64,000 bases of DNA from Thiothrix phosphatis (lineage in GTDB: Bacteria > Pseudomonadota > Gammaproteobacteria > Thiotrichales > Thiotrichaceae), in contig NZ_JAYMYJ010000093.1 in NCBI RefSeq assembly GCF_035668035.1, positions 10,901 through 74,900 on the forward strand. The letters run 5' to 3'. The notes under the pieces were generated by a model. The model did not search any database. It was not told where the DNA came from and saw only the letters and a list, made by a program, of their open reading frames with translations. Positions 1 to 9,110 of the stretch are shown here, piece by piece. The position numbers and the translations under genes are program-made. Each line of letters starts with the position of its first letter. Position 1 is the stretch's first letter.

Positions 1-767
1 TGCTGTTGCTGCGCGGCCGAGAGTTCCTCCTGCCAGTTGCCAGCTTTGCCCTTGCGGTAAAAGCCAGGGGGCATCTTGTATTCGGAAGAGGCGGATTTGC
101 GCGAGCTTTGTAATTTTTCAAATGCCTGCTGTTCCAGAATGTCACCCACCTGGGCTTCGGTTATCGGCAGGTTGCAGAAATCGAACACTTTTTTCAGGGT
201 GGCAACGCCATCTTCCAACAGGTCTTCGTAGCGTATTTCCAGGTATTGCCCGGCGAAACGGCTGGCGACCTGCGCTTGCCGCACTTTTTCATCCCAACGG
301 GTAGCCGCTTTCTGCATGGTGTCGGTCTGGAACCAGAAATCCCGCGCCGCCGCCATCATCGAGGTCGCCACGTCGCGCCCGTCACGGATGATGTGGATAA
401 AACGCGCATTGGGCAGCAGGGTCTGGATGGTTTCGACATGCTCCGAATAAGACGGGCGCTTGTCGAGCACATGGGTGGCTTCTGGCTTGGTGGCCAGCGC
501 ACGTTCGTAGGTCTTGTAGATGAAATCCTGCAAGAAACCGTGAAACTCCTGCTCCGTCCAGAACAGGTTCAGGCCAGGGCGATGCGCGTTTTCCACCTCA
601 TGCCGCCAAGTTTCCATCCACTGGCCGATGTAGCGGTCAAACAGGGTCAGCTCGACCGAGGTGCACACCTGCGGATGCTCGCCCAACATAATCTGCAACC
701 AAGTGGTGCCACTGCGCGGCGCGCCGATAATGAACAAAAACTGCTTGTCTTGAATCGTACTGCTCAT
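1..767 (-). CDS. PAPS-dependent sulfotransferase family protein (3' end cut by window)
   Basis: The 255 visible residues read as a sulfotransferase that would move a sulfuryl group from PAPS to an acceptor. The 5'-phosphosulfate loop GAPRSGTTWL lies at residues 15-24, the 3'-phosphate site IIRDGRDVATS at about 127-137, and a late YRKGKAGNW (237-245) matches the RKGxxGxW PAPS contact. With that motif present, only a short C-terminus is probably missing off the left edge. The ATG at 765-767 is chosen because the P-loop follows after about 14 residues, as is usual. The gene is 21 bases downstream of the ThDP enzyme and is the last visible gene of the minus-strand biosynthetic operon, so sulfation may be a tailoring step. 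An APS kinase that could supply PAPS lies at 19.9-21.6 kb. The acceptor cannot be told from sequence. Confidence 0.85.
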   Translation of the reverse strand, partial: MSSTIQDKQFLFIIGAPRSGTTWLQIMLGEHPQVCTSVELTLFDRYIGQWMETWRHEVENAHRPGLNLFWTEQEFHGFLQDFIYKTYERALATKPEATHVLDKRPSYSEHVETIQTLLPNARFIHIIRDGRDVATSMMAAARDFWFQTDTMQKAATRWDEKVRQAQVASRFAGQYLEIRYEDLLEDGVATLKKVFDFCNLPITEAQVGDILEQQAFEKLQSSRKSASSEYKMPPGFYRKGKAGNWQEELSAAQQQ

Positions 768-788
768 CTGTGTCTTCCATTCGCCTGT

Positions 789-2570
789 TCAGGAAATGCC
801 TTGTGGCAGCATTTCCGCCGCATCGATATAAACATTCACCAGGGTCGGGCCTTTGCGCGCGCACATCGCCCGCCAGTCCAGCGCGGCGAAATCCGCCGGT
901 TCACGCACGGTGACGCCTTGCGCGCCCATCGCCTCCGCCAGTGCCGCGAAATCCACCGGCGGCACATCCAGCTTCACGGCGGCTTCACTGGTCTGGCTGT
1001 GACGGTTTTTCACCATCCCCAACGCCTGGTCATTCAGCACCACGAAAATCACCGGCAGTTCTTCGCTGACCGCCACGGTGAGTTCCTGCCCATACATCAG
1101 GAAGGCACCATCACCGATCACCGCCACCACCGGCGTGCCACGCGCGCCCATGGCAATGCCGACCGCCGTGCCGGGGCTGCTGCCCATCGACGACTGGCCA
1201 AACAGGATGCGGTAGTTTTCCGGATGCTGTTGGAACAGGTAATGCGCCGTCCATGGCAGGCTGTTGCCAATGTCGATCATGAAACGGGTTTCCGGCGGGC
1301 AATGCGTGGCCAGCTCGTGCATCAGCCGCTGCGGCTTGATGGGGCAACTGCCGTCCTGCATCAGCGCTTGTTTCTGCACCTTGATCTGGGCGGGGACGCC
1401 GCCCCGTTCGCGCGCCGCCAGCCGTTGCTCCAGCATTGGATTGGCCGGGACGCCAGCGGCCTGCAACCGCCCGATCAGCTCGCGGAACACGCGTTTGACC
1501 ACGCCCCGGACATGCAGGCGCGCCATCGGTGCCCGGGTGAAAAATGTCTCGGTGGGGTGGATATGGACCAGACGGTCGTTCAGCACACCCGCATCCCAGG
1601 CACCGGTCGCCGCCTGGGTCAGGCTGGTGCCGACCGCCAGCAGCAAATCCAACGGCTCATCCAGCACCTGGAAAGCGCTGGGGTGGCCCCACAATGGCCC
1701 GAAAATCCCCCGCGCCAATGGGTGGTAGGGGTCGACCCAGGCACGCCCACGCACGGTGGTCATGATGGGGGCATCCAACATTTCCGCCAGCGTCAGGATT
1801 TCCTCACTGGCTCCTGCGCATTCATGCCCGACCAGCAATGCCACCCGACCCTTATTGCCCACCACGGTCTCAATTTCTGCCCACAGTTTTTCCAACGCTG
1901 GGGCTTCCACGAAATCCGGCTGGCTACCCAGCAAGGCACCCAGGCCGGGGTAGGCAATGCTGTCCGACTGCGCCGGGGCTTCCAGAATATTCGGCGGGAT
2001 GGCCAGATGCGCCACGCCCCGCACCGGCCCCTGCAGGGCGGCAGTCATGGCGGCGGCGACCTTGCCTTCCAGTTGCAACGGCGTGGTGACGACGCTGTTG
2101 TAGGTGGTGCAATGCTGCAACATGCCAGTGGCATCGATAATGTCCGGGAAATAGGCTTCATACGGCGAGGATTCCTGGATGGCACCCAACCCGAAAGCGT
2201 GGGTGACCGCCTGCCCGCTCAACACCAGCACCGGCAGGTGCTCGGAATGGGCGGAGGCGATCCCTGTGATGGCATTGGTGATGCCCGGCCCAGCAGTGGC
2301 GCAGCAGACGCCCAGCTTGCCAGTTTCACGCGCATAACCGGCGGCCATGAAGGCGGCACCGCTTTCATGCCGGGTCAGCACCGCGCGCGGCCCGCCCCGT
2401 TTGGCGCTGCGTGCCAGCGCCTCATACAGGCCGATGACGTGTACGCCCGGAATGCCAAAAACGTATTCAACGCCCAGCAACTCCAGGTAATCGACCAACA
2501 GGTCGCTCAGGGTTCGGGAGTTCGTGCGCTTCTGCGCCGCTGCCGGTTGTGCAGGGATAGGGGTTGTCAT
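789..2570 (-). CDS. ThDP-dependent enzyme of the acetolactate synthase-like family
   Basis: A 593-residue protein with the three-domain layout of acetohydroxyacid synthase-like ThDP enzymes. The catalytic glutamate sits in TRHESGAAF (E69). The ThDP/Mg site is GDGAF at 486-490 with the metal asparagine at N513 in VVLND, the GDG-x24-N spacing expected. A central domain (about 205-360) corresponds to the nucleotide-binding-like domain. A general role in amino-acid synthesis is unlikely because no small regulatory subunit or ilvC lies nearby; it sits between a ureohydrolase and a sulfotransferase in a biosynthetic operon. The enzyme could be a C-C or C-N bond forming synthase (carboxyethylarginine synthase is one family member) or a decarboxylase. 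The family call is firm, the substrate unknown. Confidence 0.85.
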   Translation of the reverse strand: MTTPIPAQPAAAQKRTNSRTLSDLLVDYLELLGVEYVFGIPGVHVIGLYEALARSAKRGGPRAVLTRHESGAAFMAAGYARETGKLGVCCATAGPGITNAITGIASAHSEHLPVLVLSGQAVTHAFGLGAIQESSPYEAYFPDIIDATGMLQHCTTYNSVVTTPLQLEGKVAAAMTAALQGPVRGVAHLAIPPNILEAPAQSDSIAYPGLGALLGSQPDFVEAPALEKLWAEIETVVGNKGRVALLVGHECAGASEEILTLAEMLDAPIMTTVRGRAWVDPYHPLARGIFGPLWGHPSAFQVLDEPLDLLLAVGTSLTQAATGAWDAGVLNDRLVHIHPTETFFTRAPMARLHVRGVVKRVFRELIGRLQAAGVPANPMLEQRLAARERGGVPAQIKVQKQALMQDGSCPIKPQRLMHELATHCPPETRFMIDIGNSLPWTAHYLFQQHPENYRILFGQSSMGSSPGTAVGIAMGARGTPVVAVIGDGAFLMYGQELTVAVSEELPVIFVVLNDQALGMVKNRHSQTSEAAVKLDVPPVDFAALAEAMGAQGVTVREPADFAALDWRAMCARKGPTLVNVYIDAAEMLPQGIS

Positions 2571-2641
2571 TGTCGCTCACAAATCCTGGTTAAAAACGGT
2601 TGTCCGCCAGTGCACCGCTGCTGCGGGCGTCCCGGCGCTAT

Positions 2642-3742
2642 TTATTCCTCGCCAGCTGCAATGGGGTGCAGGTAGCGTTTGCCCGGAATCTCCAGCCTGC
2701 GTTGCGCCATGCCACTGAGCGCCTCCAACACCGCCCGGCGGGCGTACATGGCCGTGGTGTAGCCGGGGTCCAGATGCGGGGCGACTTCCACGATGTCCAT
2801 GCCCACCACCTGGGTTTCATGGCAAATGCGGCGGATGGCAGGCAGCAGTTCGCGCGGGGTCAGGCCACCCGCTTCCGGTGTGCCGGTGCCGGGCGCAAAC
2901 GCCGGGTCCAGCACGTCAATGTCAATCGACAGGTAAATGTATTCCGGGCCGTCCAACGCTTCCTCGATGGCTTTTTCCAGCACCGCCGCAAAGCCAATGC
3001 GGTCGATTTCCGCCATGTAGTGCGTGCGCATGCCGCGTTCGCGCATCCATGCCATCAGCTGTTCATCCGGCTGGGCGAAACTGTGCAAGCCGACCTGCAC
3101 GAAGTTCTTGCCGGGAATATGCTCATCCTCAATCAAACGGGCGACCGGCGTGCCATGCGACGCCAGATGCCCGAGAAAGCTGCTGGAACAATCCGCATGG
3201 GTGTCGAAATGCACCACCCCGACCTTGCCGGGGCCGTACACGTCGGCAATCGCAGCCGCGTTCGGCCACAGGATGGAATGGTCGCCGCCAAGGATGATCG
3301 GCACCGCGCCGATTTCGGCCACTTCCCGCACCATCGCGCGGATCGGTTCCATCGAGTTGTCGATGCTGAACGGGTCTACCGGCGCATCACCGTAATCCAC
3401 CACTTTCAGGGTGGCGAAGGGGCGCACCCGGGTGTCCGGGTTGATCATGGCGCGCGGGTTGTGCCACAGGGTGCGTTCATCACAACGGATGTAACGCGGG
3501 CCGAACGCAGCACCTCGCTGCCCGGAGGAGCTGTCCACCGGCGCGCCGAGGATGGCGACATCCACCTGCCCGGCTTTCAGGTCTTCCTGGTTCATGCACA
3601 ACGGCACGCCCATGAAGGTCGGGATGCCCGCATAATGCGGCAGGGCGCGGAAGCGTTGCAGGTCGATCGGCCCCGGCTCCCGGGCGGGATTGCGCTGGGG
3701 AGGGCGCTCCTGTTTCCAATCGCCGCCGAGGTCGTTGCTCAT
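2642..3742 (-). CDS. Ureohydrolase (agmatinase/arginase/amidinohydrolase family)
   Basis: A 366-residue manganese ureohydrolase. The metal-binding motifs are present in order: GGDHS (152-156), DTHAD (180-184) and SIDIDVLDPAFAPGTG (272-287). These enzymes release urea from a guanidino group in agmatine, arginine, guanidinobutyrate or proclavaminate-type substrates. The N-terminal extension of about 40 residues and the overall length exceed those of classical agmatinases (about 300 residues), favouring a non-agmatine guanidino substrate. Its start overlaps the stop of the reductase-methyltransferase gene by four bases (3739-3742), so the two are translationally coupled. A purine-rich stretch precedes the ATG. 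No speB-type polyamine genes accompany it, which supports a pathway-specific role. Confidence 0.85.
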   Translation of the reverse strand: MSNDLGGDWKQERPPQRNPAREPGPIDLQRFRALPHYAGIPTFMGVPLCMNQEDLKAGQVDVAILGAPVDSSSGQRGAAFGPRYIRCDERTLWHNPRAMINPDTRVRPFATLKVVDYGDAPVDPFSIDNSMEPIRAMVREVAEIGAVPIILGGDHSILWPNAAAIADVYGPGKVGVVHFDTHADCSSSFLGHLASHGTPVARLIEDEHIPGKNFVQVGLHSFAQPDEQLMAWMRERGMRTHYMAEIDRIGFAAVLEKAIEEALDGPEYIYLSIDIDVLDPAFAPGTGTPEAGGLTPRELLPAIRRICHETQVVGMDIVEVAPHLDPGYTTAMYARRAVLEALSGMAQRRLEIPGKRYLHPIAAGEE

Positions 3743-5649
3743 GCGCCATCCCCCGCATCAGCCACCAACGCCGCACGTTTCAGCAGTTGATAGATTTCCA
3801 GTGAATAGTTGTTGGCGTTGGGGAAGCGCTTGTTGGTCAGCAGTTGCAGGCTCCAGCCATACTGGTCAGCAAAGCGGTGCAGGATGCCAACATCGCCGAC
3901 CGAACTGGAAAAGCCGATCAGCAAACGGCCACCGGGCTTCACATAACGGCCACCGTCACGGAAGTAGGTTTCGATCGCGCCATAGCCCGGATCGTGCATG
4001 GCGAGGATTTCCAGGCTGCGGTCGTCTTCCGATGCCTTGTCGATCACTGCGACATAGGGCAGGTTGGCAAACACCAAGTCAAACTGTTCCTCATCCGGCA
4101 GCGCGGCGAACATGTCGCCCGCATACGCCTGCACCTTGTCCGCCACGCCGTGCAAGCGGGCGTTTTCCAGCGTGTTGTCAATGGCATGGGGGTTGATGTC
4201 AGCGGCCACCACCCGGCTGGCACCTTTCATGGCGGCGATCACCGACAGCAGGCCAGCGCCGCAGCACATTTCCAGAAACGTTTCGCCCGCCCGGATGGGG
4301 ATCTGGCGGATGTAGAAAAAAGTGTCCTTGAACAAGGTCGGCGAGAACACGGTCGGGTAGGCGACGAATTCCATCTCCTGCCAAGTGAAGGGCTGTTTTT
4401 CCTTGAAGGTGCGGCTTTCCGCCAGCAGCCGGTTGGTGAACGCCACAAACTGGCTGCGGTCAGGGCGCGGCACCAGCCCCGCCTGCTGGAAATGCCTGAA
4501 ATAGGCACCGACCAGATTCATATCGACTGGCGGCGCGCTTAGGCCCGTACCTTGCAAACCGGCGCGGGCGTTGGCATCGTCAAACGCCGGTTTCTTGCTG
4601 AAGATATTGTTGGGCATGCGCTCAATCATCTTCAGGTACTTGTACAGGCTGTTGTCCGGTTCCTGTTTGGCGCGTTTGCCCACTTCCTCAAACCAGTCCG
4701 CCACGGACACCTGCGCCAGCGGATAACCGAGCGAAGCAATCTTTTCAAACAGGCTGACCCAAGATTCCGCTTGCGGGTTGGTCAGGTGAAAGGTTTTGCC
4801 AAACGAATCCGCTTGCTGGGAAAGCGCCACCAACGCAGGGCAGGCGTAATCCACCGGCACGAAGTTGATTTCACCCTCCACCGCCGGGTATTGGTTCATT
4901 TTGACGACGCCTTCGAAAATCAGGTAGAGAAAGTCGTCAAAATTGCCAATCACGCCATCACGGCTATGCCCCATCACCCGCACCGGGCGGTAAATGCTGG
5001 CGGGCAGGCCACGGGCGATCGCCTGGTGCACCAGTTGCTCCGCCACCCACTTGCTCTGGGTATAGCCGTTGCGCTGCAACGCCGGGTCGACCGCATCCGT
5101 TTCCAACACCCGCTCAGTCGGCTGGTTAAAAACGATGCCCATGGTCGAGACGTAATGCAACGGCTTGGTGCGCTCCAGCCCGGCCAACCGCAGCACTTCC
5201 TGCGTGCCCTGCACATTGGCGGCCCTGGCCTGCGCATAAGGCGTGACGATATTGACGGCGGCGCCATTGTGGTAAATCGCCTCCACCGCCGCACCCAAAC
5301 TGGCGAAAGCAGCCGCGCCCAGCCCCAAGCGCGGCTGCGCCAGATCGCCGCATACCGCGACAATCCGTTCTCGCCATTCCGGTTTCCACAAGCCGTAAAA
5401 TTGCAGATGCTCCTGCAAACGCTGCGCCGCTGCGGCAGCGTCCGCCGCCCGCACCAGGCAATGCACCGTCGCTTGGGTGGTGTCCAGCAATTCCGCCAAC
5501 AGATAGCCGCCAAGAAAGCCGGTGGCGCCGGTCAGCAGGATGGCGCTGGGTGCCGTGGGGCATTCAACCAACGGCGCATCAAAGCGGATGGCGGGGTCTA
5601 ACGCCGCGTCCGCCTGCATGGCCTGCAATGTGTTGGCTTGGGAAGTCAT
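3739..5649 (-). CDS. Thioester reductase-methyltransferase fusion
   Basis: A 636-residue two-domain protein. Residues about 35-400 form an NAD(P)H-binding short-chain-dehydrogenase-like thioester reductase of the type closing NRPS and carboxylic acid reductases: TGATGFLGG at 40-48, and the YxxxK pair Y196/K200 in YTQSK. Residues about 440-620 form a class I SAM methyltransferase, with EMCCGAGLLS at 460-469, ADINPHA acidic-strand motif and a NLPY motif at 529-532, close to the NPPY signature of N-methyltransferases such as HemK. The reductase would release a carrier-bound acyl group as aldehyde or alcohol; the methyltransferase may modify the product. An AAGGAG Shine-Dalgarno precedes the ATG. 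The TR-MT fusion is not one I recognise from a characterised pathway. Confidence 0.85.
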   Translation of the reverse strand: MTSQANTLQAMQADAALDPAIRFDAPLVECPTAPSAILLTGATGFLGGYLLAELLDTTQATVHCLVRAADAAAAAQRLQEHLQFYGLWKPEWRERIVAVCGDLAQPRLGLGAAAFASLGAAVEAIYHNGAAVNIVTPYAQARAANVQGTQEVLRLAGLERTKPLHYVSTMGIVFNQPTERVLETDAVDPALQRNGYTQSKWVAEQLVHQAIARGLPASIYRPVRVMGHSRDGVIGNFDDFLYLIFEGVVKMNQYPAVEGEINFVPVDYACPALVALSQQADSFGKTFHLTNPQAESWVSLFEKIASLGYPLAQVSVADWFEEVGKRAKQEPDNSLYKYLKMIERMPNNIFSKKPAFDDANARAGLQGTGLSAPPVDMNLVGAYFRHFQQAGLVPRPDRSQFVAFTNRLLAESRTFKEKQPFTWQEMEFVAYPTVFSPTLFKDTFFYIRQIPIRAGETFLEMCCGAGLLSVIAAMKGASRVVAADINPHAIDNTLENARLHGVADKVQAYAGDMFAALPDEEQFDLVFANLPYVAVIDKASEDDRSLEILAMHDPGYGAIETYFRDGGRYVKPGGRLLIGFSSSVGDVGILHRFADQYGWSLQLLTNKRFPNANNYSLEIYQLLKRAALVADAGDGA

Positions 5650-5661
5650 GTTCGGCGCTCC

Positions 5662-6954
5662 TTAGTGGTACATCCGCATCAGGGATTGCGCGATGCGCTT
5701 GCCGGAATAGTCGCCATGCAGGACACCCTTGGGCGTCAGGCGGATTTCTTCCTCGCTGACATCGATGTAGCCTTCGTTGCGCAGTTCGCCGATGGCATCC
5801 GCGCACAGCTTTTCCAAACGGAAGCCGTACTTGGCCTGGAAGTTGTCCAGGTTCAGGCTGACCAGTTTCATGGTCAGCACCACGTCACGGGTCATATTGT
5901 CCTGGCTGGTGAGGAAGTGGCCGCGCTGCACCGGAATCTGGCCTTCGTCGATAAACTGGAGGTAGCGCTCTTCCTCATTGCTGTTTTGGAACACCCAGTC
6001 GCCCAAGCGCCCAAACGCAGACACGCCAAAGGCATAGCAGTCGTCGCCCCGGAAAATGCTGGGGGAATGCTTGTGCACGTTCTCGCCATTTTTGGTGAAG
6101 GTGTAGAACGACCACGGCTGGTAACCGGCTTCCATCAGGCGGTCTTGCGCATGCTGCATGTAGACCAGTTCCTCTTCATCCGTAGGCAGGACAATGGCCT
6201 GGTCGCGCAATTGCTTGTAATAGGTGGAGTTGGTGTACAGCTCGGTCTTGTAGACCGTGATGCTTTCCACGCCAGTGGACAGCGCCCGGCCAACGGAATG
6301 CCGCCAAGTGTCCATGGTTTCACCGGCCAGGCCGCTCATCAGGTCGATATTGATGACCGCACCCGTCTGTTTGGCGATCTCAATGGCTTTCAGCGCCTTT
6401 TTCTCGCTATCGGAACGGTTGGAACCCTTGATGATGCCATCATCGAAAGACTGCACGCCCATGCTGATGCGGTTGACATTCAGGCTTTTCAGCAACTCGG
6501 CCTTGCCCGGCGTCAGGGTGATGGGTTCGGCTTCCAGGGTGAATTCTGGCTGATGCCCCAGCTTGAACGTGTCTTGCAACGTTTGCGCCACGCGCTCCAA
6601 CAGGGCTTCCGGCAATAAACTGGGTGTGCCACCACCAAAATAGATGGAGTTAATTGGCCGATTGCCTAACTGATAATGGTCGGCGGCCAATTTAATTTCC
6701 TGGCACAGCGCATTGACATAACGCTCCATACGGGCATTTTTGTCCGTACCACGCAAATTCGTGGTTTTGTAATAACAGTAACTGCAACGTTGCACACAGA
6801 AAGGCGTATGCAGGTATAAGTTCAGGGGTTTTCCCTCTGTACCCATTTGCCCGCTTTCCATACGCCGCCATTGCATGAAGTTGGGGTAATTGGTGACGAA
6901 GCCGGTTCTATTGGGATCCCAATAGTCATGTTCCTTGCGGGTATTAATGGTCAT
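5662..6954 (-). CDS. HemN/HemW-like radical SAM protein
   Basis: A 430-residue radical SAM enzyme with the cluster motif CVQRCSYCYY (C53, C57, C60), the CxxxCxxC spacing of the superfamily, followed by FGGGTPSLLP, as in coproporphyrinogen oxidase-like proteins. The C-terminal part resembles the HemN C-terminal region. Close relatives include oxygen-independent coproporphyrinogen oxidase, the heme chaperone HemW, and many biosynthetic-cluster enzymes that do C-methylation or cyclopropanation. Since it is encoded 12 bases upstream of the reductase-methyltransferase and downstream of the acyl carrier protein, a tailoring role is more likely than heme synthesis. The start follows an AAGGTAGGG purine run. 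Confidence 0.8.
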   Translation of the reverse strand: MTINTRKEHDYWDPNRTGFVTNYPNFMQWRRMESGQMGTEGKPLNLYLHTPFCVQRCSYCYYKTTNLRGTDKNARMERYVNALCQEIKLAADHYQLGNRPINSIYFGGGTPSLLPEALLERVAQTLQDTFKLGHQPEFTLEAEPITLTPGKAELLKSLNVNRISMGVQSFDDGIIKGSNRSDSEKKALKAIEIAKQTGAVINIDLMSGLAGETMDTWRHSVGRALSTGVESITVYKTELYTNSTYYKQLRDQAIVLPTDEEELVYMQHAQDRLMEAGYQPWSFYTFTKNGENVHKHSPSIFRGDDCYAFGVSAFGRLGDWVFQNSNEEERYLQFIDEGQIPVQRGHFLTSQDNMTRDVVLTMKLVSLNLDNFQAKYGFRLEKLCADAIGELRNEGYIDVSEEEIRLTPKGVLHGDYSGKRIAQSLMRMYH

Positions 6955-7063
6955 AAACCCTACCTTGATAATGTGTAAGATTGAATCCAGTCAAAACTGA
7001 AAATCACGAGCCTGGGCGCGGCAGGAAACTAGTACACTCAAATCCCGCCAAAGGTATTATGGA

Positions 7064-7363
7064 TTAAGCCGAAGCGGCCGCCTGCATAAGGGACGCATCG
7101 CCATTAGCGATACATTCCGCTAATGTGCGTAAGTTTTTGAAATTATCCATATCCAAACCGCCTTCCTTGAAACGGTAGCCGGTGTTTTCTTCAATCAGCG
7201 TAATGAATTCCACAATGGCAATTGAATCCAGCCCCAAACCGTCCTCAAATAAAGAGACATCAGGATCAATCTCATCCCGGCTGATATTCACATCCATCTT
7301 TTCAGAAATAATTTCTTTCAATTGCCCAATCAAACCTTCAACTGCAACTCTGTCTGGCGTCAT
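7064..7363 (-). CDS. Acyl carrier protein
   Basis: A 99-residue carrier protein with the phosphopantetheine attachment motif GLDSIAI (Ser47). It is acidic and helical throughout, with the usual carrier length plus a short Ala-rich tail. The reading frame stays open far upstream, but a start at 7361-7363 is preferred: an AGGA sequence sits 9 bases before it, and a second ATG at 7370-7372 would add only three residues (MIQ). It is probably the first gene of the minus-strand operon. Together with the divergent AMP-ligase and the thioester reductase it provides the thiolation function of a split adenylation-thiolation-reduction system. Confidence 0.88.
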   Translation of the reverse strand: MTPDRVAVEGLIGQLKEIISEKMDVNISRDEIDPDVSLFEDGLGLDSIAIVEFITLIEENTGYRFKEGGLDMDNFKNLRTLAECIANGDASLMQAAASA

Positions 7364-7516
7364 CTGAATCATTCCTGTGCCAATAAAACCAAAAAATAAA
7401 AACTGTGTGGCCCTGACGGGCAAAATAAACAAATGTCTATGATTTGCAGCCAACAACCACCTCCAGACTGCCATTTCAGGATGTTCCAAAAACCAACAGT
7501 GGTCAAAGGAAGAAAT

Positions 7517-7531
7517 GTTAAGAAATGTTAA
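7517..7531 (+). promoter_or_regulatory. Direct-repeat box 1 (GTTAA-GAAAT-GTTAA)
   Basis: Two GTTAA half-sites with 10-base spacing lie in the divergent intergenic region between the acyl carrier protein and AMP-ligase genes; the preceding AGAAAT makes the element a near-perfect tandem 10-mer. A candidate plus-strand promoter follows, TTGACT at 7540-7545 and TAGAAT at 7561-7566. The half-site layout resembles CpxR/OmpR-type boxes. Confidence 0.6.
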
Positions 7532-7539
7532 GTACAGTG

Positions 7540-7566
7540 TTGACTCGCAAGGTGCCATAGTAGAAT
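7540..7566 (+). promoter_or_regulatory. Candidate sigma70 promoter for the AMP-ligase gene
   Basis: TTGACT (7540-7545) and TAGAAT (7561-7566) are separated by 15 bases, slightly short of optimum. The element sits just downstream of direct-repeat box 1 and 78 bases before the AMP-ligase ATG. Assigned by pattern only. Confidence 0.4.
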
Positions 7567-7643
7567 CCTTGACCATACTTGCCGGTTTAATTTCCCCTTG
7601 ATAAACCGCGCTCCCGAACCCAATCCAACACGCCCAAACCAGC

Positions 7644-9110
7644 ATGACGTTTGCAGAAACCATCACCCAAAACGCAGGTTCGCCCCGCATCCAGCACAAC
7701 CCCATCACGGATGGCGCGAGTGCCTGCACTTATGCGGAACTCCCCGCCCTGCTCGACCAACTGGGCAACCTGCTCCAGGCGCAAGGCGTCGGCAGCGGCG
7801 ATTGTGTGGCGGTGGAATGCGCCAACTCGCTGGCAGGGGCGCTCACCCTGCTGTACCTGCTGCAACAAGGGCGCAGCTTTATGCTGCTGCCGCCCACCGG
7901 CAAACAGGATCAGGATCTGAAGCCGGTTCCGGCGTTCTGCCAATACCGGCTGGTGATTGCCCCGCCCGCCGCCCGCAGCATGGACAAGACCATCCCGCAG
8001 CAATTGGCGGATGCCCTGCGGGTGGAACGGCTGGACAGCTACGACCCGGCGCAGGATCACGCCGACCGCAGCACTGCCCGGTTGTATTTGCGCACTTCCG
8101 GCAGCATGGGAACCGCCAAGATTGTCGTCCATACCCACGACGCCCTGTTGCGCAATGCGCAGAACTGCGTGGCGCATTACGGTTACGCCAGCGACGACCG
8201 GGTCTGCATCCCCGTGCCCATTTTCCACTTCTACGGTTTCGGGGCCGCCTTCCTGCCAGCGGTGTTGGCGGGTGCCGCCATCGATGTGCAGCACGGTGCC
8301 AACCTGATCAAATACCTGCACCGCGAGAAACATTTCCACCCCAATATCGCCGTCCTGACGCCGAGCCTGTGCGAAATGCTGTCACATGGCTTCCAACAGC
8401 CGCGCCACTACAAACTCGCCGTCACCTCCGGCCAACGGATCAAGGCGGAGCTGTTCCGCAGCTTCGACCAAAGCGTCGGCGGCTGCTTGGTCAACCAGTA
8501 CGGCAGTTCGGAAATGGGGGCCACCGCCGCCTGCCTGCCTGCCGACCCGCTCGAGACACGCGCCCTGATGGTCGGCAGGCCCATGCCCGGCGTCGTGTTG
8601 CAAGCCGCAGCGGAAGCCGACGGCGCAGCACCGCAAGGCGTCCTGCGCTGCCAGCATCCCTGCGGCTTTGAAGGCTATGTGGATGAAACCGGCGCATGGC
8701 TCCACCGCACCGTTCCGGGCGGCTGGTATTCCACCGGCGACCTGGTCAAGACCCACCCCGATGGCGAACTGGAGGTGCTGGGCCGGGCGGACAACAGCCT
8801 CAACCGCCGGGGCTATCTGGTGCTGCTGACGGATATTGAAAAAGCGCTCGAGCAGATTCCCGCCATCAGCCAAGCCATTGTGGTCGCCAGCGAACAGGAA
8901 AACATGCAGGGCCAGCAGCTCACCGCCTTTTGCCTTCCCCACCCTGGCAGCCAGCCATCAACGGAACAAATCCGCGCCAACTGCTTTGAGATGCTCCCGC
9001 CTTATGCGCGCCCTGACAGCATCCAGCTCATCGACCGCTACCCGATGCTGCCCAGCGGCAAAATCGACCGGCAGGCGCTACGCGCCCGAACCCTGGAGCC
9101 AACGCCATGA
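7644..9110 (+). CDS. AMP-dependent acyl/amino acid ligase (stand-alone adenylation protein)
   Basis: A 488-residue member of the ANL adenylating superfamily that activates a carboxylate as acyl-AMP. Visible core motifs: P-loop TSGSMGTAK (151-159), NQYGSSEMGAT (A5-like), WYSTGDLVK (A7), GRADNSLNRRGY (A8) and the catalytic lysine K473 in PSGKIDR (A10). It is shorter than typical acyl-CoA synthetases (about 550) and has no fused carrier domain, fitting a role in loading the separate acyl carrier protein encoded divergently at 7064-7363. The first P-loop residues are slightly unusual (RTSGSMG instead of YTSGSTG). The next gene overlaps its stop by four bases. Confidence 0.87.
   Translation: MTFAETITQNAGSPRIQHNPITDGASACTYAELPALLDQLGNLLQAQGVGSGDCVAVECANSLAGALTLLYLLQQGRSFMLLPPTGKQDQDLKPVPAFCQYRLVIAPPAARSMDKTIPQQLADALRVERLDSYDPAQDHADRSTARLYLRTSGSMGTAKIVVHTHDALLRNAQNCVAHYGYASDDRVCIPVPIFHFYGFGAAFLPAVLAGAAIDVQHGANLIKYLHREKHFHPNIAVLTPSLCEMLSHGFQQPRHYKLAVTSGQRIKAELFRSFDQSVGGCLVNQYGSSEMGATAACLPADPLETRALMVGRPMPGVVLQAAAEADGAAPQGVLRCQHPCGFEGYVDETGAWLHRTVPGGWYSTGDLVKTHPDGELEVLGRADNSLNRRGYLVLLTDIEKALEQIPAISQAIVVASEQENMQGQQLTAFCLPHPGSQPSTEQIRANCFEMLPPYARPDSIQLIDRYPMLPSGKIDRQALRARTLEPTP

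Noticed and set aside
246..2675. Long plus-strand open frame of 809 codons
   Set aside because: It is the antisense of the ThDP enzyme and sulfotransferase genes; composition is His/Arg/Gln-rich and no domain is visible.
7364..7729. Longer acyl carrier protein starting near 7729
   Set aside because: The extra 120 residues are of odd composition, overlap the divergent promoter and AMP-ligase start, and a proper ribosome site exists for the ATG at 7363.
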